64,000 bases of DNA from Oscheius dolichura (Eukaryota; Nematoda; Chromadorea; Rhabditida; Rhabditidae). The DNA lies in NCBI GenBank assembly GCA_932521035.1, contig OW051492.1, positions 372,001-436,000 on the forward strand, written 5' to 3'. The notes under the pieces were generated by a model that saw nothing but the letters and a program-made list of their open reading frames with translations, made no database searches and was not told where the DNA came from. Positions 26,154-37,258 of this stretch are shown here, piece by piece. Made by a program: the position numbers and the translations under genes. Each line of letters opens with the position of its first letter. The stretch's first letter is position 1.

Positions 26154-26342
26154 TTATGGATTGTTGTTCACATTGCACGGCAAGGCCCCATTTTTCAAAC
26201 TTTCGCTTTTATTTTCTTCTCTGCTATACATTTCATACATTGCGAGAAGTTCTGTAATGCTTCTCATCTGGGAATATATGTCTCGCGTCACAGTTCTTTC
26301 ATGTAAAGCCCATTGCAACTGGTTTTCATGGGAGAACCTCAC
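26154..26342 (-). CDS. Possible terminal exon of an unidentified protein
   Basis: The open frame ends at 26154 and has protein-like composition: helix-forming residues (ENQLQWALHERTVTRDIYSQ, then MRSITELLAMYEMYSREE) and a polar tail. Just upstream in the same frame it reads KKVRFSHE, which fits the RVxF pattern used to bind protein phosphatase 1. There is no in-frame ATG at its start and no good upstream exon that I can connect, so it is either a last exon or a chance frame. It ends 335 nt upstream of the kinase start, on the same strand. Confidence 0.35.
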   Translation of the reverse strand: MRFSHENQLQWALHERTVTRDIYSQMRSITELLAMYEMYSREENKSESLKNGALPCNVNNNP

Positions 26343-26701
26343 TTTTTTTTTCTAGACCTTTACTTTGATGTTTGTTCCCCTTCTACAATTATTTCTGTAT
26401 TTCTCATACTTTTAATTTATCCGTTACAGAATAAGCTATAGAAGTTAGTAAACTTCCGGCTAATATAGCCTAATTTTATCCGCAAACAACCGACAGATGT
26501 GGCTAGTTTATTTGTATTTGACCAGTTGCAGTGCATACAGTCACATTGCCGAGAAGTATTTGCTATTTTTTGGATGTTCTCTAACGGTTACACTCTTTGA
26601 ACCTCCATAAAATGTTATCAAATGGTCGTAGTAGCAGTTTCCTTATGTCCACGCATGCTCTAAACTTTTTATGACGTGCCTCTTTTTCGCTTGTAATTGC
26701 T

Positions 26702-27210
26702 ATGGCATCTGTCGGATTGTTTTCGGCAGCCGGCTGCCGTTACCGTTCGTCTTGGTGTGTTTGTCTTTCATCCTTGGTTGTAATTCTGGTCAGGGACAAT
26801 AGATGCTCGCGCCTTGTGAGTCGTCCCGCCTGGCCGTTCCGTCACAAACGACCTTACGCAAGGCGCTATTATCCTTTCAAGGCAAGCCTTGCCCTATGGT
26901 ACGAAGTTTACATTCGCTTCATCCCTATTATTGTTACTCCTTCTAAGCATGGCATATTTGTTTTATTCTGTTTATCTTCATTGTGTTCTTCTCTTCTTAC
27001 TTTTTATTTACCAATGTTTCTGTTTAGCCTTCCTAGCTACGGCATCTTCCAAGAGCAGACATCTGGGGCTCTGCGCAGCAGCCCGTCTGCGCCTTTTGTA
27101 GCCGAGAAAGGTTTGTCACCTTGTAATTTTACATACTGCCGCCACACAATAACACCTAATTTTCCAAATTTTAGATCATCATTCGGCCAATCGTCCACTA
27201 CTTTTGCCCT
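26702..27210 (+). CDS. Possible small basic protein gene, uncertain
   Basis: An ATG-led frame at 26702 stays open for 200 codons. Candidate introns inside it have good borders: 26756-26794 (39 nt, GTGTGT...GTCAG), 26899-27027 (GTACGA...GTTTAG) and 27111-27173 (GTTTGT...TTTTAG). With the first two removed, the frame continues and the product is short, basic and Arg-rich (RHKRPYARRYYPFK), like a mitochondrial protein. The 3' end is unclear because the frame would run into the chondroitin synthase start. I recognise no family. It could equally be outron sequence of the next gene. Confidence 0.22.
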
Positions 27211-27265
27211 GCACAGGCATGATACTCCGAACAGTGTGTTTTCTTTTCTATGTAATTATCGTTTT

Positions 27266-27276
27266 CGTTTCAGAAA
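27266..27276 (+). promoter_or_regulatory. Splice acceptor next to the chondroitin synthase start
   Basis: CGTTTCAG ends at 27273 and the ATG follows after three bases. This short spacing is typical of trans-spliced leader sites in nematodes. It is an inference from position and motif only. Confidence 0.5.
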
Positions 27277-30200
27277 ATGCCAGTCTCTAGGCCGCTCTAC
27301 CTTGCTTTTCTCGGACTTTTAATGGGATTTTCAATAACGTACGAGTATCGTTGTCTATAACGTTGATATTTAGATGGTGTTTTACTTCTGTAACTAAGCC
27401 TTCTTCAATACTTTGCGATTTCCAACGGGTACAATCTTCAAATAAGGGTCTTGTTCTTATAGGAATTATGACGGTATTTGGTGATATGTAGCATTTTTAA
27501 TGATCTTCTTAGGCTGCTAAATACGTGGATACCAGAGCTTATAACGTGTGGAAAACGTGGGCCCAGCACATTCCTGGAAAGGTTGAATAACTAGTTTTAT
27601 AAATTTCAAATGTTATTTTAGGTTCTATTCTTTGTTGCTGAGGATACAGAAACGATTCATCCAGATTTGCCATTAGTGCGGCTAAAAGGTGTTGACGATA
27701 CTTACCCTCCACAAAAGAAGAGCTTCGCCATGGTCAAGTGGATGGCCGAGAATTATGTTCGTTTGACTAATGGGAATACCATAAATGCCGACGCGCGCAT
27801 TCTTTCGACTGTAACAGCTCTTATTACCGACGGGATTTCTTTTGAAAACATGCACTTTGAGTTTGTTTTCATAGTAACATAACTATGCCTCGACATTCCA
27901 TTTTGCCACTTTACGCCCTGTACGTAGTGAGACGAGTGCACCTGCGCAGGTTGTAATCTATCACGGCCAATGCCAATCAGCTGATTTGATCTATTTCGGT
28001 CTAGCAAAAAGGTACACGAATGTCACGCGAAACACGACTTTTTGTATAAGGAACTGACAGCTGTGACAAGGGGGTAATTCATGATTGGCAAAACTGGAAG
28101 AAAAAGCGCTATCTATCTTGTTATTTACTACTTTTCAGATAGACGATTTTGACTGGTTTCTTCGCGCTGACGATGATCTGTATATCCGTGGAGAACAATT
28201 AGCTGATCTGCTAAGATCACTCGATTCGTCAAAGTATGTATTTCTACTGTTTCGTTCACTTACTTTGCTATTTGTATAACCGTCGGTTTATTTTCAGACC
28301 TCATGTTCTTGGGCAAGCGGGTCTTGGAAATAGCGCAGAGTATGGTCTTCTTGCTCTGGGATCCACTGATAACTATTGCATGGGTGGCCCTGGCGTTGTT
28401 TTGAGTAAAGAAACATTGAGGTGAAAACGAAATTTATATAAGTTTACTTTTTTTGTTTTAGACAGGTTTCACCTCACTTAGAAGAATGCCTTCAACATCT
28501 ATTTACAACTCATGAAGATGTTGAGCTAGGACGCTGCATCCGTAAACACGTAGGAGTAGCATGCACGTGGAATTATGAGATGCAAAAACTTTTCCATAAT
28601 AATCAGAGTACAGCTAAGGTATCGTTTTTAGAATATTCCAAGTAATCTCATTCAGGCATACACTGGTGAGCTATCAGAAGTGAAAGCCGCCATCACTGTT
28701 CATCCAGTAAAAGACCCGGCTGTAATGAGACGAGTTCATGCTTACAATCGAGCCTTCAAATTGAGAGAAATCCGTTCCAGGAGAGCTCTACTTCAAAAGG
28801 AATTGAGTTATTCTAGGCCGGCAAAATTGACGAGAAATACCCCTAACAAGTAAGCCTACACCTCTTCGTTTTTTTAATGTCTACTTTAGAACAAGTGAAA
28901 TTGTGCCGTGGGAATACATGAACAATAACAAGATCATCTTTTGTGCAGATAGAGTAAATTGCCCCAGACACACAGTGGACCTCAGCATTAGAACAGAAAT
29001 GGCATCGATTATCACACAGGTATTTCCTAAATTGTTTTAATTTATCCTTACAATTTCAGTTATTTGATGAGTTTAATCAGAATGCACGTCAACGTGGCCG
29101 AGTGCTTCAATTCCAGAGTCTCCAGTATGGATATATGCGAGTTCATCCGCAATACGGGGTTGACTATGTGTTAGATATGATTTTATGGTATTATTTGTTC
29201 TTTTTACAATTTTATGTTTTGCTTTCAGGTTCAAAAAATTCCGTCCTCCTCATAGAACCACAATTTCTGTTAGAAGACATGCATACGTCCAACAAACGTT
29301 TGCTCCTATACAATCCATTTCCGAAGGTGATATGAGGCATAATTTACGAGCTGGAAGCAATTACACCACAGAAAATGATCATATTCACATGATTCTTCCA
29401 TTGAAGGGAAGAGCTGAAATTTTTGCTCGGTATGTTTGTCTGCAGTAACATGATGCCCGCTTAGCTTTGCTGCTCATCTAAAGAACGTTTGCTCTCGTGC
29501 TGGCGATGTCTCATTAATTGTCGTCCTCTACAATAGCGACGACATCCAGAATAATCGAGATACCGCTAAAGATTTGAAGCAAAGCCAGATTAACGTGGAA
29601 GTCATCGAGATGGGAGACGCTGAGTTTAGCCGAGGAGTTGCTCTTACCAAAGGAGCGGAAATGGTATCGTTTCTATGAAGAATTCATTAAATTTGTAATG
29701 TAGGTTCCCATGGATGGTCTAATGTTCTTTATGGACGTGGATATGCTCTTCACTTGTGATGCACTCCAACGCATTAGACTGAATACAATTTTAAATGCTC
29801 AAGTAGGAAATGTATTGTTTCTAGTTTAATTTTATTTCAGGTCTACTTCCCCATTGTGTTCTCAGAATTTTCTCCGGAGAGTTGGTCAGAGAACGACAAG
29901 CTCTTAGCTGATGCATTCCATTATGGCCGGAGAAGAGGATATTTCCGCCATTTTGGCTATGGTTTGGCCGCTCTCTACAAAGCAGACTTCTTCGGTGTAG
30001 GAGGATTCAACACCCAAATCGAAGGATGGGGCATGGAAGATGTAGATCTGTTTGAAAAGGTATCGTGTCTATGCTATATTTAAATGGTGTGTACTTCTAG
30101 GCTGTGAAACGCCAATCTTTACGAGTAATTCGTGCTCCAGAGCCGGGTCTAGTTCATATCTACCATCCTATTCATTGTGCCAATTCCATACAACAAGAAC

Positions 30201-30283
30201 AACGTAAAATGTGCCATGGTTCCAAAGCAGCTAGTCTCGCATCGATAGATACATTGGTTGATCAGATATCACATTACACGTAA
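27277..30283 (+). CDS. sqv-5: Chondroitin sulfate synthase (CHSY / SQV-5 type)
   Basis: This Golgi type II membrane enzyme adds alternating GlcUA and GalNAc to build chondroitin chains. I join 15 exons: 27277-27338, 27374-27473, 27513-27581, 27622-27756, 28139-28233, 28298-28420, 28462-28618, 28656-28849, 28890-29019, 29060-29187, 29229-29429, 29465-29663, 29704-29802, 29841-30059, 30101-30283. The product is 697 aa. A signal anchor lies at residues 4-20. The first glycosyltransferase domain has [30 protein letters not shown], the DxD motif in [19 protein letters not shown] and [10 protein letters not shown]. The second domain has [15 protein letters not shown] (DxD) and [12 protein letters not shown]. 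All motifs look intact. The first intron would be only 35 nt, so the exon 1 border is less sure. The 382-nt intron 27757-28138 is the largest; its donor (GTTCGT) was chosen because NYIDDFDWF then aligns with the family. Confidence 0.95.
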
Positions 30284-30611
30284 CATTTTCTCGCCTTTTT
30301 AACATAACCGTGCCCAGTGCTTTTTATCTTGCCATTTTTGTTTCGCCATAATAGGCTGTCTCACTTATCCTATCCTTCAATATGGGTCTCATAGCATTTG
30401 CCATAATGGCTACTTTACAGCTTTAGTCAATCACTCCATTTCACTTGAATTCTGCCAACCCAAAGCCTTTCAATTTTTGCCCCAGTGTCGGTGCTCCAAA
30501 AGCTCATTGTAAACTTGCCAGATTGTTTTATCATTGTATACTAGATAAATTTTTATCTGACAATTTGATTTGGAACACTATTGACAAATAGAAATATTTA
30601 TTATCACAGTT
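30284..30611. other. Spacer between convergent genes
   Basis: This AT-rich spacer of 328 bp should contain the 3' UTRs of the chondroitin synthase (plus) and ALG10 (minus). An AATAAA on the minus strand lies about ten bases past the ALG10 stop. Confidence 0.55.
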
Positions 30612-32108
30612 TCACCACATAAAGCGTTGTTTTACACCCGGCTCACTACCCCATTCAAAAGGCCTTCCCAAGAAGAGGAAGAATAAATAAAAGAATACAC
30701 CGAAATTTAAAAGAATTTCCATAAATGCTATGCATTTGATAGTAGAAGGACTTGATGAAAGACGCCAAATAACATAGGGAATGATAAAATACCTCGGTTC
30801 AAAGAGATGCACAGGAGCAATGCAAGCTATAGTAGCACAAACAAAGAAAAATTGCACAAATCGTGGAATAGATGACGACATTTTTAGAACAAAAAGACCG
30901 GACAGTGCGTAGACCGGCACCAAGGCAGTTCGAATACCCTCAAATTTCAAAAGCCATCTCCATAAGTAGAAAGTCACATGGCGATTGTCTGCCAAGATAA
31001 AAGGATGATCGTACGTAAAATATCTGCAAGAATATCACAATGTAAAGGCGAAAATAAATCTTACCTGGCAAATATGAAAAAAAGTAAGCAAAGTCCAGCA
31101 TATGTTTTGGAAATACAGTCAGACAGTAGCTCGCCAAGGTAGGGAAGAGCTTGAGGAGCTGCATGGAATGCACAAAAGGCTAGCATGTATAGAAGCTGGG
31201 CCAAGTGGGGTTTCAATTGATGAGCATCTTTATCACCAAGCACGACTCCTTTGTTCCAAACAATGAAGCCAAGAAAACTTGCTGCCACCAGTAAAAATGA
31301 CCAAAGCTTTAATGTTGACTTTAAGATCGATTGAATAGGTCTTGCTTCATCAAAGTGGTGATATATTCGTACCTGAAAGAATAGCAAACAAAATTATTAC
31401 TGATAAATACTTACCACTGCATAAAGACCAGCCCATACAATATTATTTTGTCTTGCCCAGAGAGATATGAAGAAAAGCACAGCAGCATAATGAGTGCGCA
31501 GTGTATATGCCCAGATAACAAGACAAACAGAAAGTATGTCGGTGTAGAAAAGAACTGAAGTGTGCAAAAGGACTGGTAGAAGACAGACAGTAAACGATGT
31601 CAATTTGATGGTTGATCTAGTGAAAAGGCGACGAAATCTGTAAAGAAAAATTGATAAATTAATAAAAACGGCAAACCTGCAGCAACCAATAAAAAAGAAG
31701 ACCATAATCACCGAGTTTGTATATCGTTCCATTCCAAAATAAGAAAACGGCATTCCAATAAAATATAGCAACGGGGGAGTAGTAATTTTAGGATCCCATC
31801 TAAATCAACAAAGTAATATACAAAACGTTGAAGCTAGCCTGAAATCTCCGTTACAATATCTTCTTGTTTGCTTGATATGAAAGATTTCATCCATATATGG
31901 TTCAGGGACAAATGTATAAGTGAAGAATACTATTAAAAAATGAGCTATTCCTATTTGTAATCCACATAATATGTCTTCTACAATGAGAATATTATTCGCA
32001 AGAATAAAACATACCAATATACCAATTTGTTCTCAATAAAAATCTATGATTTGTAAAATAACCTGCTTCTTTTACCGGCGGCGTGGTTTGCCGCGCCTTG
32101 ACAGCCAT
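30612..32108 (-). CDS. alg10: Dolichyl-phosphate-glucose alpha-1,2-glucosyltransferase ALG10
   Basis: ALG10 adds the third and last glucose to the lipid-linked oligosaccharide in the ER lumen, which allows efficient N-glycan transfer. I join five exons: 32015-32108, 31839-31977, 31415-31799, 31065-31372, 30612-31023, giving 445 aa (human about 473) with many membrane spans. Family marks: EPYMDEIFHIKQTRRYCNGDF followed by WDPKITTPP; WARQNNIVWA; HPFILADNRHVTFYLWRW; and FEPRYFIIPYVIWRL. The intron 31800-31838 (39 nt) starts with GC instead of GT; the family pattern requires this junction, so a GC-AG intron is likely. The segment 31638-31676 has perfect GT and AG borders and is 39 nt long, but it aligns with the family when kept, so I treat it as coding. 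The start lies two bases after a TTCTTTCAG acceptor. It is convergent with the chondroitin synthase. Confidence 0.95.
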
Positions 32109-32118
32109 TTCTGAAAGA
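32109..32118 (-). promoter_or_regulatory. Splice acceptor next to the ALG10 start
   Basis: On the minus strand TTCTTTCAG is followed by two bases and then the ATG of ALG10, the usual look of a nematode trans-splice site. Confidence 0.5.
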
Positions 32119-32388
32119 ATATAACATCGTAAAATGTTGCATAACTAGAGTAAGAGCATATAAGAGAACACTAAACGTTTCAAATAGATAGAAACCAAGC
32201 AGAAGTTGGAAAATATAATTTTTAGACATTGATAAAGGAAACAAACATATAGTTCAATTATGAGTAACGTAAATAATATTAGACCGACTTATTTAGCACT
32301 ATAGATTCTTCTGCAGCCAAAGAGCAATCATAAAAAGATGACGAAGCGACTGAATCGCTTCCAATTCACCAATCGTACAGAGTCCCAT

Positions 32389-32595
32389 TCAAATTCCACA
32401 ACTTGGCAATGTTCCAAACACCCCGGGTCTCGCGACTCCCCCTGGCATGTGGTCGAATGATTCAGAAAAGCCGCTAAACCCATTCCGTTGATTTATTGGC
32501 TCGTTGAGGTCGTTAATGGAGTCGTTAACGGCGTTAACCCGTTTTTCACACGATTGCAACATATTTCCCTCAATATCATATAATTTAGGACCCAT
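32389..32595 (-). CDS. Small hypothetical protein, possible coiled coil
   Basis: The frame encodes 68 aa beginning MGPKLYDIEGNMLQ. The first half has a helical heptad-like pattern (CEKRVNAVNDSINDLNEPIN); the second half is rich in Gly, Pro and Ser. I recognise no family. It lies 280 nt upstream of ALG10 on the same strand and 225 bp from the divergent Frizzled start, so it may share a bidirectional promoter with Frizzled and may precede ALG10 in a polycistronic unit, although the gap is long for a typical nematode operon. Its length alone could arise by chance. Confidence 0.4.
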   Translation of the reverse strand: MGPKLYDIEGNMLQSCEKRVNAVNDSINDLNEPINQRNGFSGFSESFDHMPGGVARPGVFGTLPSCGI

Positions 32596-32820
32596 CCTCA
32601 GTGAGAAAGTGATTTCGGAGAGTCCGACGCCGGACTATGGCCAATCAGAGGCGCTAATAGACCCATCCGGTGAGTATGAATAAGCACAAGCGAAGCTAAT
32701 CATATTTTTCGATCTGGTCTTTTTTGACGCATTTTTCTGCTTTCCTCTTCATAAAAATTAATTGAAAGCATTTTTCAGCTCAAATACTTTTTCAAACTTC
32801 GCATATAGACTAGAAATACA

Positions 32821-35800
32821 ATGATGGCGTTCTTACTGGTGGCTTTTTTCACAGCTGTTCTGGCAAACCCAGTTTATCATCAGGTTGGTTTAACTAAAAA
32901 TAAGCAAGCTATTGAAAATGTATGAAAAATGTTTCCTAAAGCTAAATTTCTATATCAAAAAGAATCCACATGCGCAGCAAGCTGTGGTAAACCTATATAT
33001 GTGTTAGAAAAGAAATAATACAGTTAGCATCAGTATAAATCAGTAGAAAATAGAATGGCAACCAGTCGAGGAGAGCAAAACGTTGAAAATGAGGAAATCA
33101 AGACGCTGTGAAAATGTTCAAAAATGATTTTTACCGCGTACCGCGAATATCACTGGCGCATGCTTACTTCACTCTAATTGAAACACAGCTCGCCGCCCCG
33201 AACAAATCTTGGACAGGTCGTGATTTACGTAACTGACGCGCTACAGTAATCAAAAGTAATTCCCATAGTAAAAACGTCCAGCTGGCCATATCAAAAACTC
33301 AAAATTCGCTGAATATTTCTAAAATCTGTTTTGTGTAATCGATTAATCATATGGAAATCTCCTAGCATGAGTTTTGGCACCTATATCTGACGGTTCTGTA
33401 TATTTTTAATTTCAAGAATAAGACTAAAATTGCTGCCATATATTCAGGGTTTATTGTAAGACTCAGGAAAAACTCATTCTAGGAGATTTTGATATGAGCA
33501 TTCTAATGCAAAAAAGAGATTTTGAAAGTATGTAACCAATCTTGAGATTTTGATGTGGCCAGGTGAATATCGAATATTGCAGAAGAAAATTTGAAATTTT
33601 CGTTTCGCGGTGTGCATTTTTCATACTGCTAATATATTTTTCTCGAAATCCTGACATCCAATCTTTCTAATTTTTGCAAACAGTTCAGCTCATCGAGTGG
33701 AACATTTTTGACACCAGAAATGAGAGTAAACTCGTAAAAGAACTATTTTTGAACTCAAAAAGTGTTTTTCCGGACTCGTTATTCATTTCTTCTCTATTTT
33801 TCGGCATTTCTTATTTTTCTCTTTTGTTCTATAGCAATTCGGGGTCGGTAAAGCTAGATAAAACATCAGAAGCATGTTAAAATGCATATAAGCAATTTTA
33901 GCATTGGGGCGCGCAGAGCAACTGTCCACGGCGGCGAGCTGTGGAAATTTCGCTATTTTTCTATGATTTATCCATATTTTATCCTATTTTTACGTGTATT
34001 CTTTCAGTCCAAGTTGTCCGGGTGCAGCTGCACCACCTGTTCCATATGTCTTGTCTAATCCTGTCCTTTTTCAGCATCTTCCCCATCAGGCGGGGAGACA
34101 ATGCGTCCCGATCAGCATTCAAATGTGTATGGATGTTCCCTACACAAATACAACATTCCCGAATCTTCTCAACCATCAGAATCAGGAAGAAGCGAGCCTG
34201 GCCATCAGTCAATTCCAACCGTTGGTCAAAGTTCAATGTTCTAAAGACATCAAGCTCTTCCTATGCACTGTGTGAGTATGATCTTCAAGGAATTTGAAAA
34301 ATCCTGTGGCTGTTACGGGGAATAAAATGGCCCTGTATGGAGAAATATGCAGATTTTAGCTACGCTCCGCTCTGTTCCGTGCTGGAAAAGCCGATCGAAC
34401 CATGCCGTCATCTCTGTCTCTCAGCTAAAAATGGCTGTGAGAGCCTAATGGTCAAATTCGGCTTCCGTTGGCCAGAACAGCTGGACTGTGACCGTTTCCC
34501 CTCGGAAGGGATATGTGTCGGAGAGAATCAGACCACAACTACTCCATCTCCTTCCCGGTAAATTTATCCCTCTCCGTCCTTCCAAAATCCCCAAATTTTA
34601 GAATAGTTGGGTCCAGTCACGAATGTCCTTCCTCGATGAAGACAGTCTCCTCCCATGCTACCCTTCCAATGAAGACTGGCAATCTAGAGAGTTGTAGTCT
34701 TCCCTGTGAGGCGGATAATCAGGTAGCCAAAACAGTCTTCCCCAAAGAAAAGACTAATTCTTACAGTATCCCATGTTCTTCGACCAGAAAACGAGAAGAT
34801 ATCTTCGATTCTGGACAGGCGGGTGGTCGGTGGCCTGCTGTATTTGCTGCCTCTTCACTATTCTGACCTTTTTGATCGATTTGGGACGATTCCAGTACCC
34901 TGTCAGGCCTATTCTCTACATGGCTATCTGCTATTTTGTTATCTCCGTCGTCTACATGATAGGTAAGTTGGCTGTCCTCCTCGGGAGCTGTCCTCCACAG
35001 AGCCATCCTGCCTGTCGTGTCCACCACGGGGCCATCCTCCCTATCGGGTCCTCCACTAGAACATCCTCCCTCCCCTGCCAACCAAATGGCTATCCACCAT
35101 AAAATTCCGGTTACCATTTTCTAATTTCAGGAGTCGTCGGAGAGGAGAGATTCGCCTGCGGTGCCCACAGTAACCCGAACAACCTTCTGGTCAATCAAGG
35201 AGGCGACAACCTCCAGTGCACTGTCCTCGCCGTGGCGCACTACTTCTTCACCATGGCTGCCGCCGTCTGGTAGGGTTCCTCCTCCTCCCCCTTCCATATC
35301 AAAACCTTCAGGTGGCTGATGATGTGTGTCTCCTGGTATCTAGCGGCCAAATTGAAGTGGGGAGTGGAGTCCATCGAGAACCTGGTCCTCTATTTTCACT
35401 CCTTCGCTTGGGGTCTCCCCCTTCTGGGTACTGTAGTCGCCCTGGCCTCCACCGCCGTCGACGGGGATGTCTTCACGGGGATCTGTTCCATTGGGAACCT
35501 CCATCCCAATTTCCTGCTAATCTTCATGGTCTATCCCTTCGCCATCTGCATCTTCCTGGGATTCATTCTTCTGATTAGTGGAATCTGGTCAATGGTCAGG
35601 ATCCACCGCTACATCAAGCTTCAACAACCAGTGGATCAGAGCATTATCAAGCTGGAAAAGTTGATGGCCAGGTAGGAAAATGGCTAGAATTTGAAAAATT
35701 TGAATTCTAGGGTCTCAATCTTCGCTATCCTCTACGCTATCCCCACAGGATGCAGCGCGGTGATTCTCTACCTTCAGGCCAAGAATTTACCCAATTGGAT

Positions 35801-36392
35801 TGAAGGTAGGCTTTATTTTACCGTTCTTCACATTAATTTCAAGTTAATTTATTTGAAAAATATTATTAGGTCGCGTCAAAAGTCCTTTCAATGGAGTCGT
35901 AACTTTGTTATTTCTGGATTAAAAAAAATTTGGCGCCAGGAAATCTGTTTGAACCTTTATTTCCGCGCGCGCGCCTTTTACCCACAATGGCGGTAAAGAG
36001 TGGCCCAAAAGCGGATTTTTAACGATTTTTTTCAGAATTTTCTTCAGCAAGACTTATCAGAACAACATTTCCTGTTTATTTTTCATCATTTCAGGATGGT
36101 ATGGCCATCAGTGCAACGACCCGGAGCGCCTAAACTTTGGCTTCCTCTCCTCCAAGTCCCAATGCCCTCCCAGCTCTCTAGAACACCAACCAGAGTTGTT
36201 AAACTTCCTCATGAAGTGAGTTTTCCCCCCAGAACCCATTATATTCTTTTCATTTTTAGATATTTCTGTCAATTAATTGTCGGAATCGTCTGTGCCATCT
36301 GGATCCTCAGTATTAAGACCGTCAGCAGCTATCAGAACGCCTGTTCCCGTATTTTCCACTCTAGGACTCCTGTGGCTGTAAGCGAACATTAG
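32821..36392 (+). CDS. Frizzled Wnt receptor
   Basis: Frizzleds are seven-pass Wnt receptors. I join exons 32821-32883, 34075-34271, 34360-34557, 34602-34722, 34767-34962, 35131-35269, 35312-35671, 35711-35805, 36095-36215, 36260-36392, giving 540 aa. Exon 1 is a clean signal peptide ([15 protein letters not shown]). The cysteine-rich domain spans about residues 28-130: [47 protein letters not shown], with the ten-Cys pattern. The transmembrane region shows [69 protein letters not shown] and IWILSIKT. The KTxxxW motif after TM7, which recruits Dishevelled, reads KTVSSY: the Trp is Tyr. The cytoplasmic tail is short (about 28 aa). The first intron is 1.19 kb and the intron 35806-36094 is 289 nt; the rest are 40-170 nt. 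I cannot tell which Frizzled subfamily it belongs to. Confidence 0.95.
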
Positions 36393-37258
36393 TTTCTCTT
36401 TTTTACACTTTTGTATTAGTAGCATAATTTCTCATCCTTTGCCAGTTTTCCTACAGGGTACTGTAATCTACCGTAAGCAGTTTAAAAACAGCGCGCGCTT
36501 CGTAAACGCTCTCCAGTTAACAATCTCCCAAATTTTGCGTTTTTCTCCATTTTTTCACATTTTGTTAAATTTTTTGCTGTTACAGTAATTAGCACACCGA
36601 GAAGATCATAAGAATCAAGAAAAAATAGCGAAAATGACGAAAAGTGAAGAATTAGAGCGACGTTTGAATGGAGCACGCTTACGGCGCCACCTTTTTGTTC
36701 ATCTTCAGTTTAGGTTAACGGTTGTTTTGTAAATATTTTCCCCATATATTTTTTTGTTTTTTTGTTTGAATCTCCCCTTCCGCTCATTCTCTGATCCTCG
36801 CTTCGTACTTGCAATCTGCCCAGATCTGTTACGTGTTGCTTCCTTGCCTTCCCTCTCTCCCCCTCTCTTTTTTGCTTTAGCCCACCTCATTCCCCTCCTC
36901 CTGCTCCCGTCAGTGTGCTTATTATGCTCAATACTTCACTTTGTATTCTACAGGACAACAGGGTGCTTTATTCTCACTACCATGACCACCACATTTATTT
37001 AAACTTTGAATAAAATATAATTAAAATGAGCTGTGTGATATCTCCTTGGATTATTGGGTGTCGGGCCTCTAGTCGATGATGAATGAAGACAGATTGACGG
37101 CGCGCGTCCTCTCCCTCCCCTCGGCCTCTCTCTTTTGTGAACTTTTTCGTTTTATTGGGGGATCGAATAAGTTATCTAGAGAAGAGGAAAAAAAGCAACT
37201 ATAAACAGAATAAAAAAGCATAAAATCTCTCTGGGAAGATAAGGAAAGAAGGGAGGGG
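36393..37258. other. Spacer between convergent Frizzled and tetraspanin genes
   Basis: Pyrimidine-rich in its middle (CTTCCTTGCCTTCCCTCTC). A plus-strand AATAAA near 37010 is the best candidate for the Frizzled 3' end, which would make a 3' UTR of about 600 nt. No gene is visible. Confidence 0.45.

Larger units (their letters stand above)
25819..27276. other. Region between kinase and chondroitin synthase genes
   Basis: This 1.46-kb interval separates the start of the minus-strand kinase from the start of the plus-strand chondroitin synthase. It contains two doubtful coding pieces described separately (26154-26342 minus and 26702-27210 plus). The DNA is AT-rich. Confidence 0.4.

Noticed and set aside
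33463-34297. Several frames in the first Frizzled intron on both strands
   Set aside because: They either lie in the intron or are shadows of the cysteine-rich domain exon; none has a family match.
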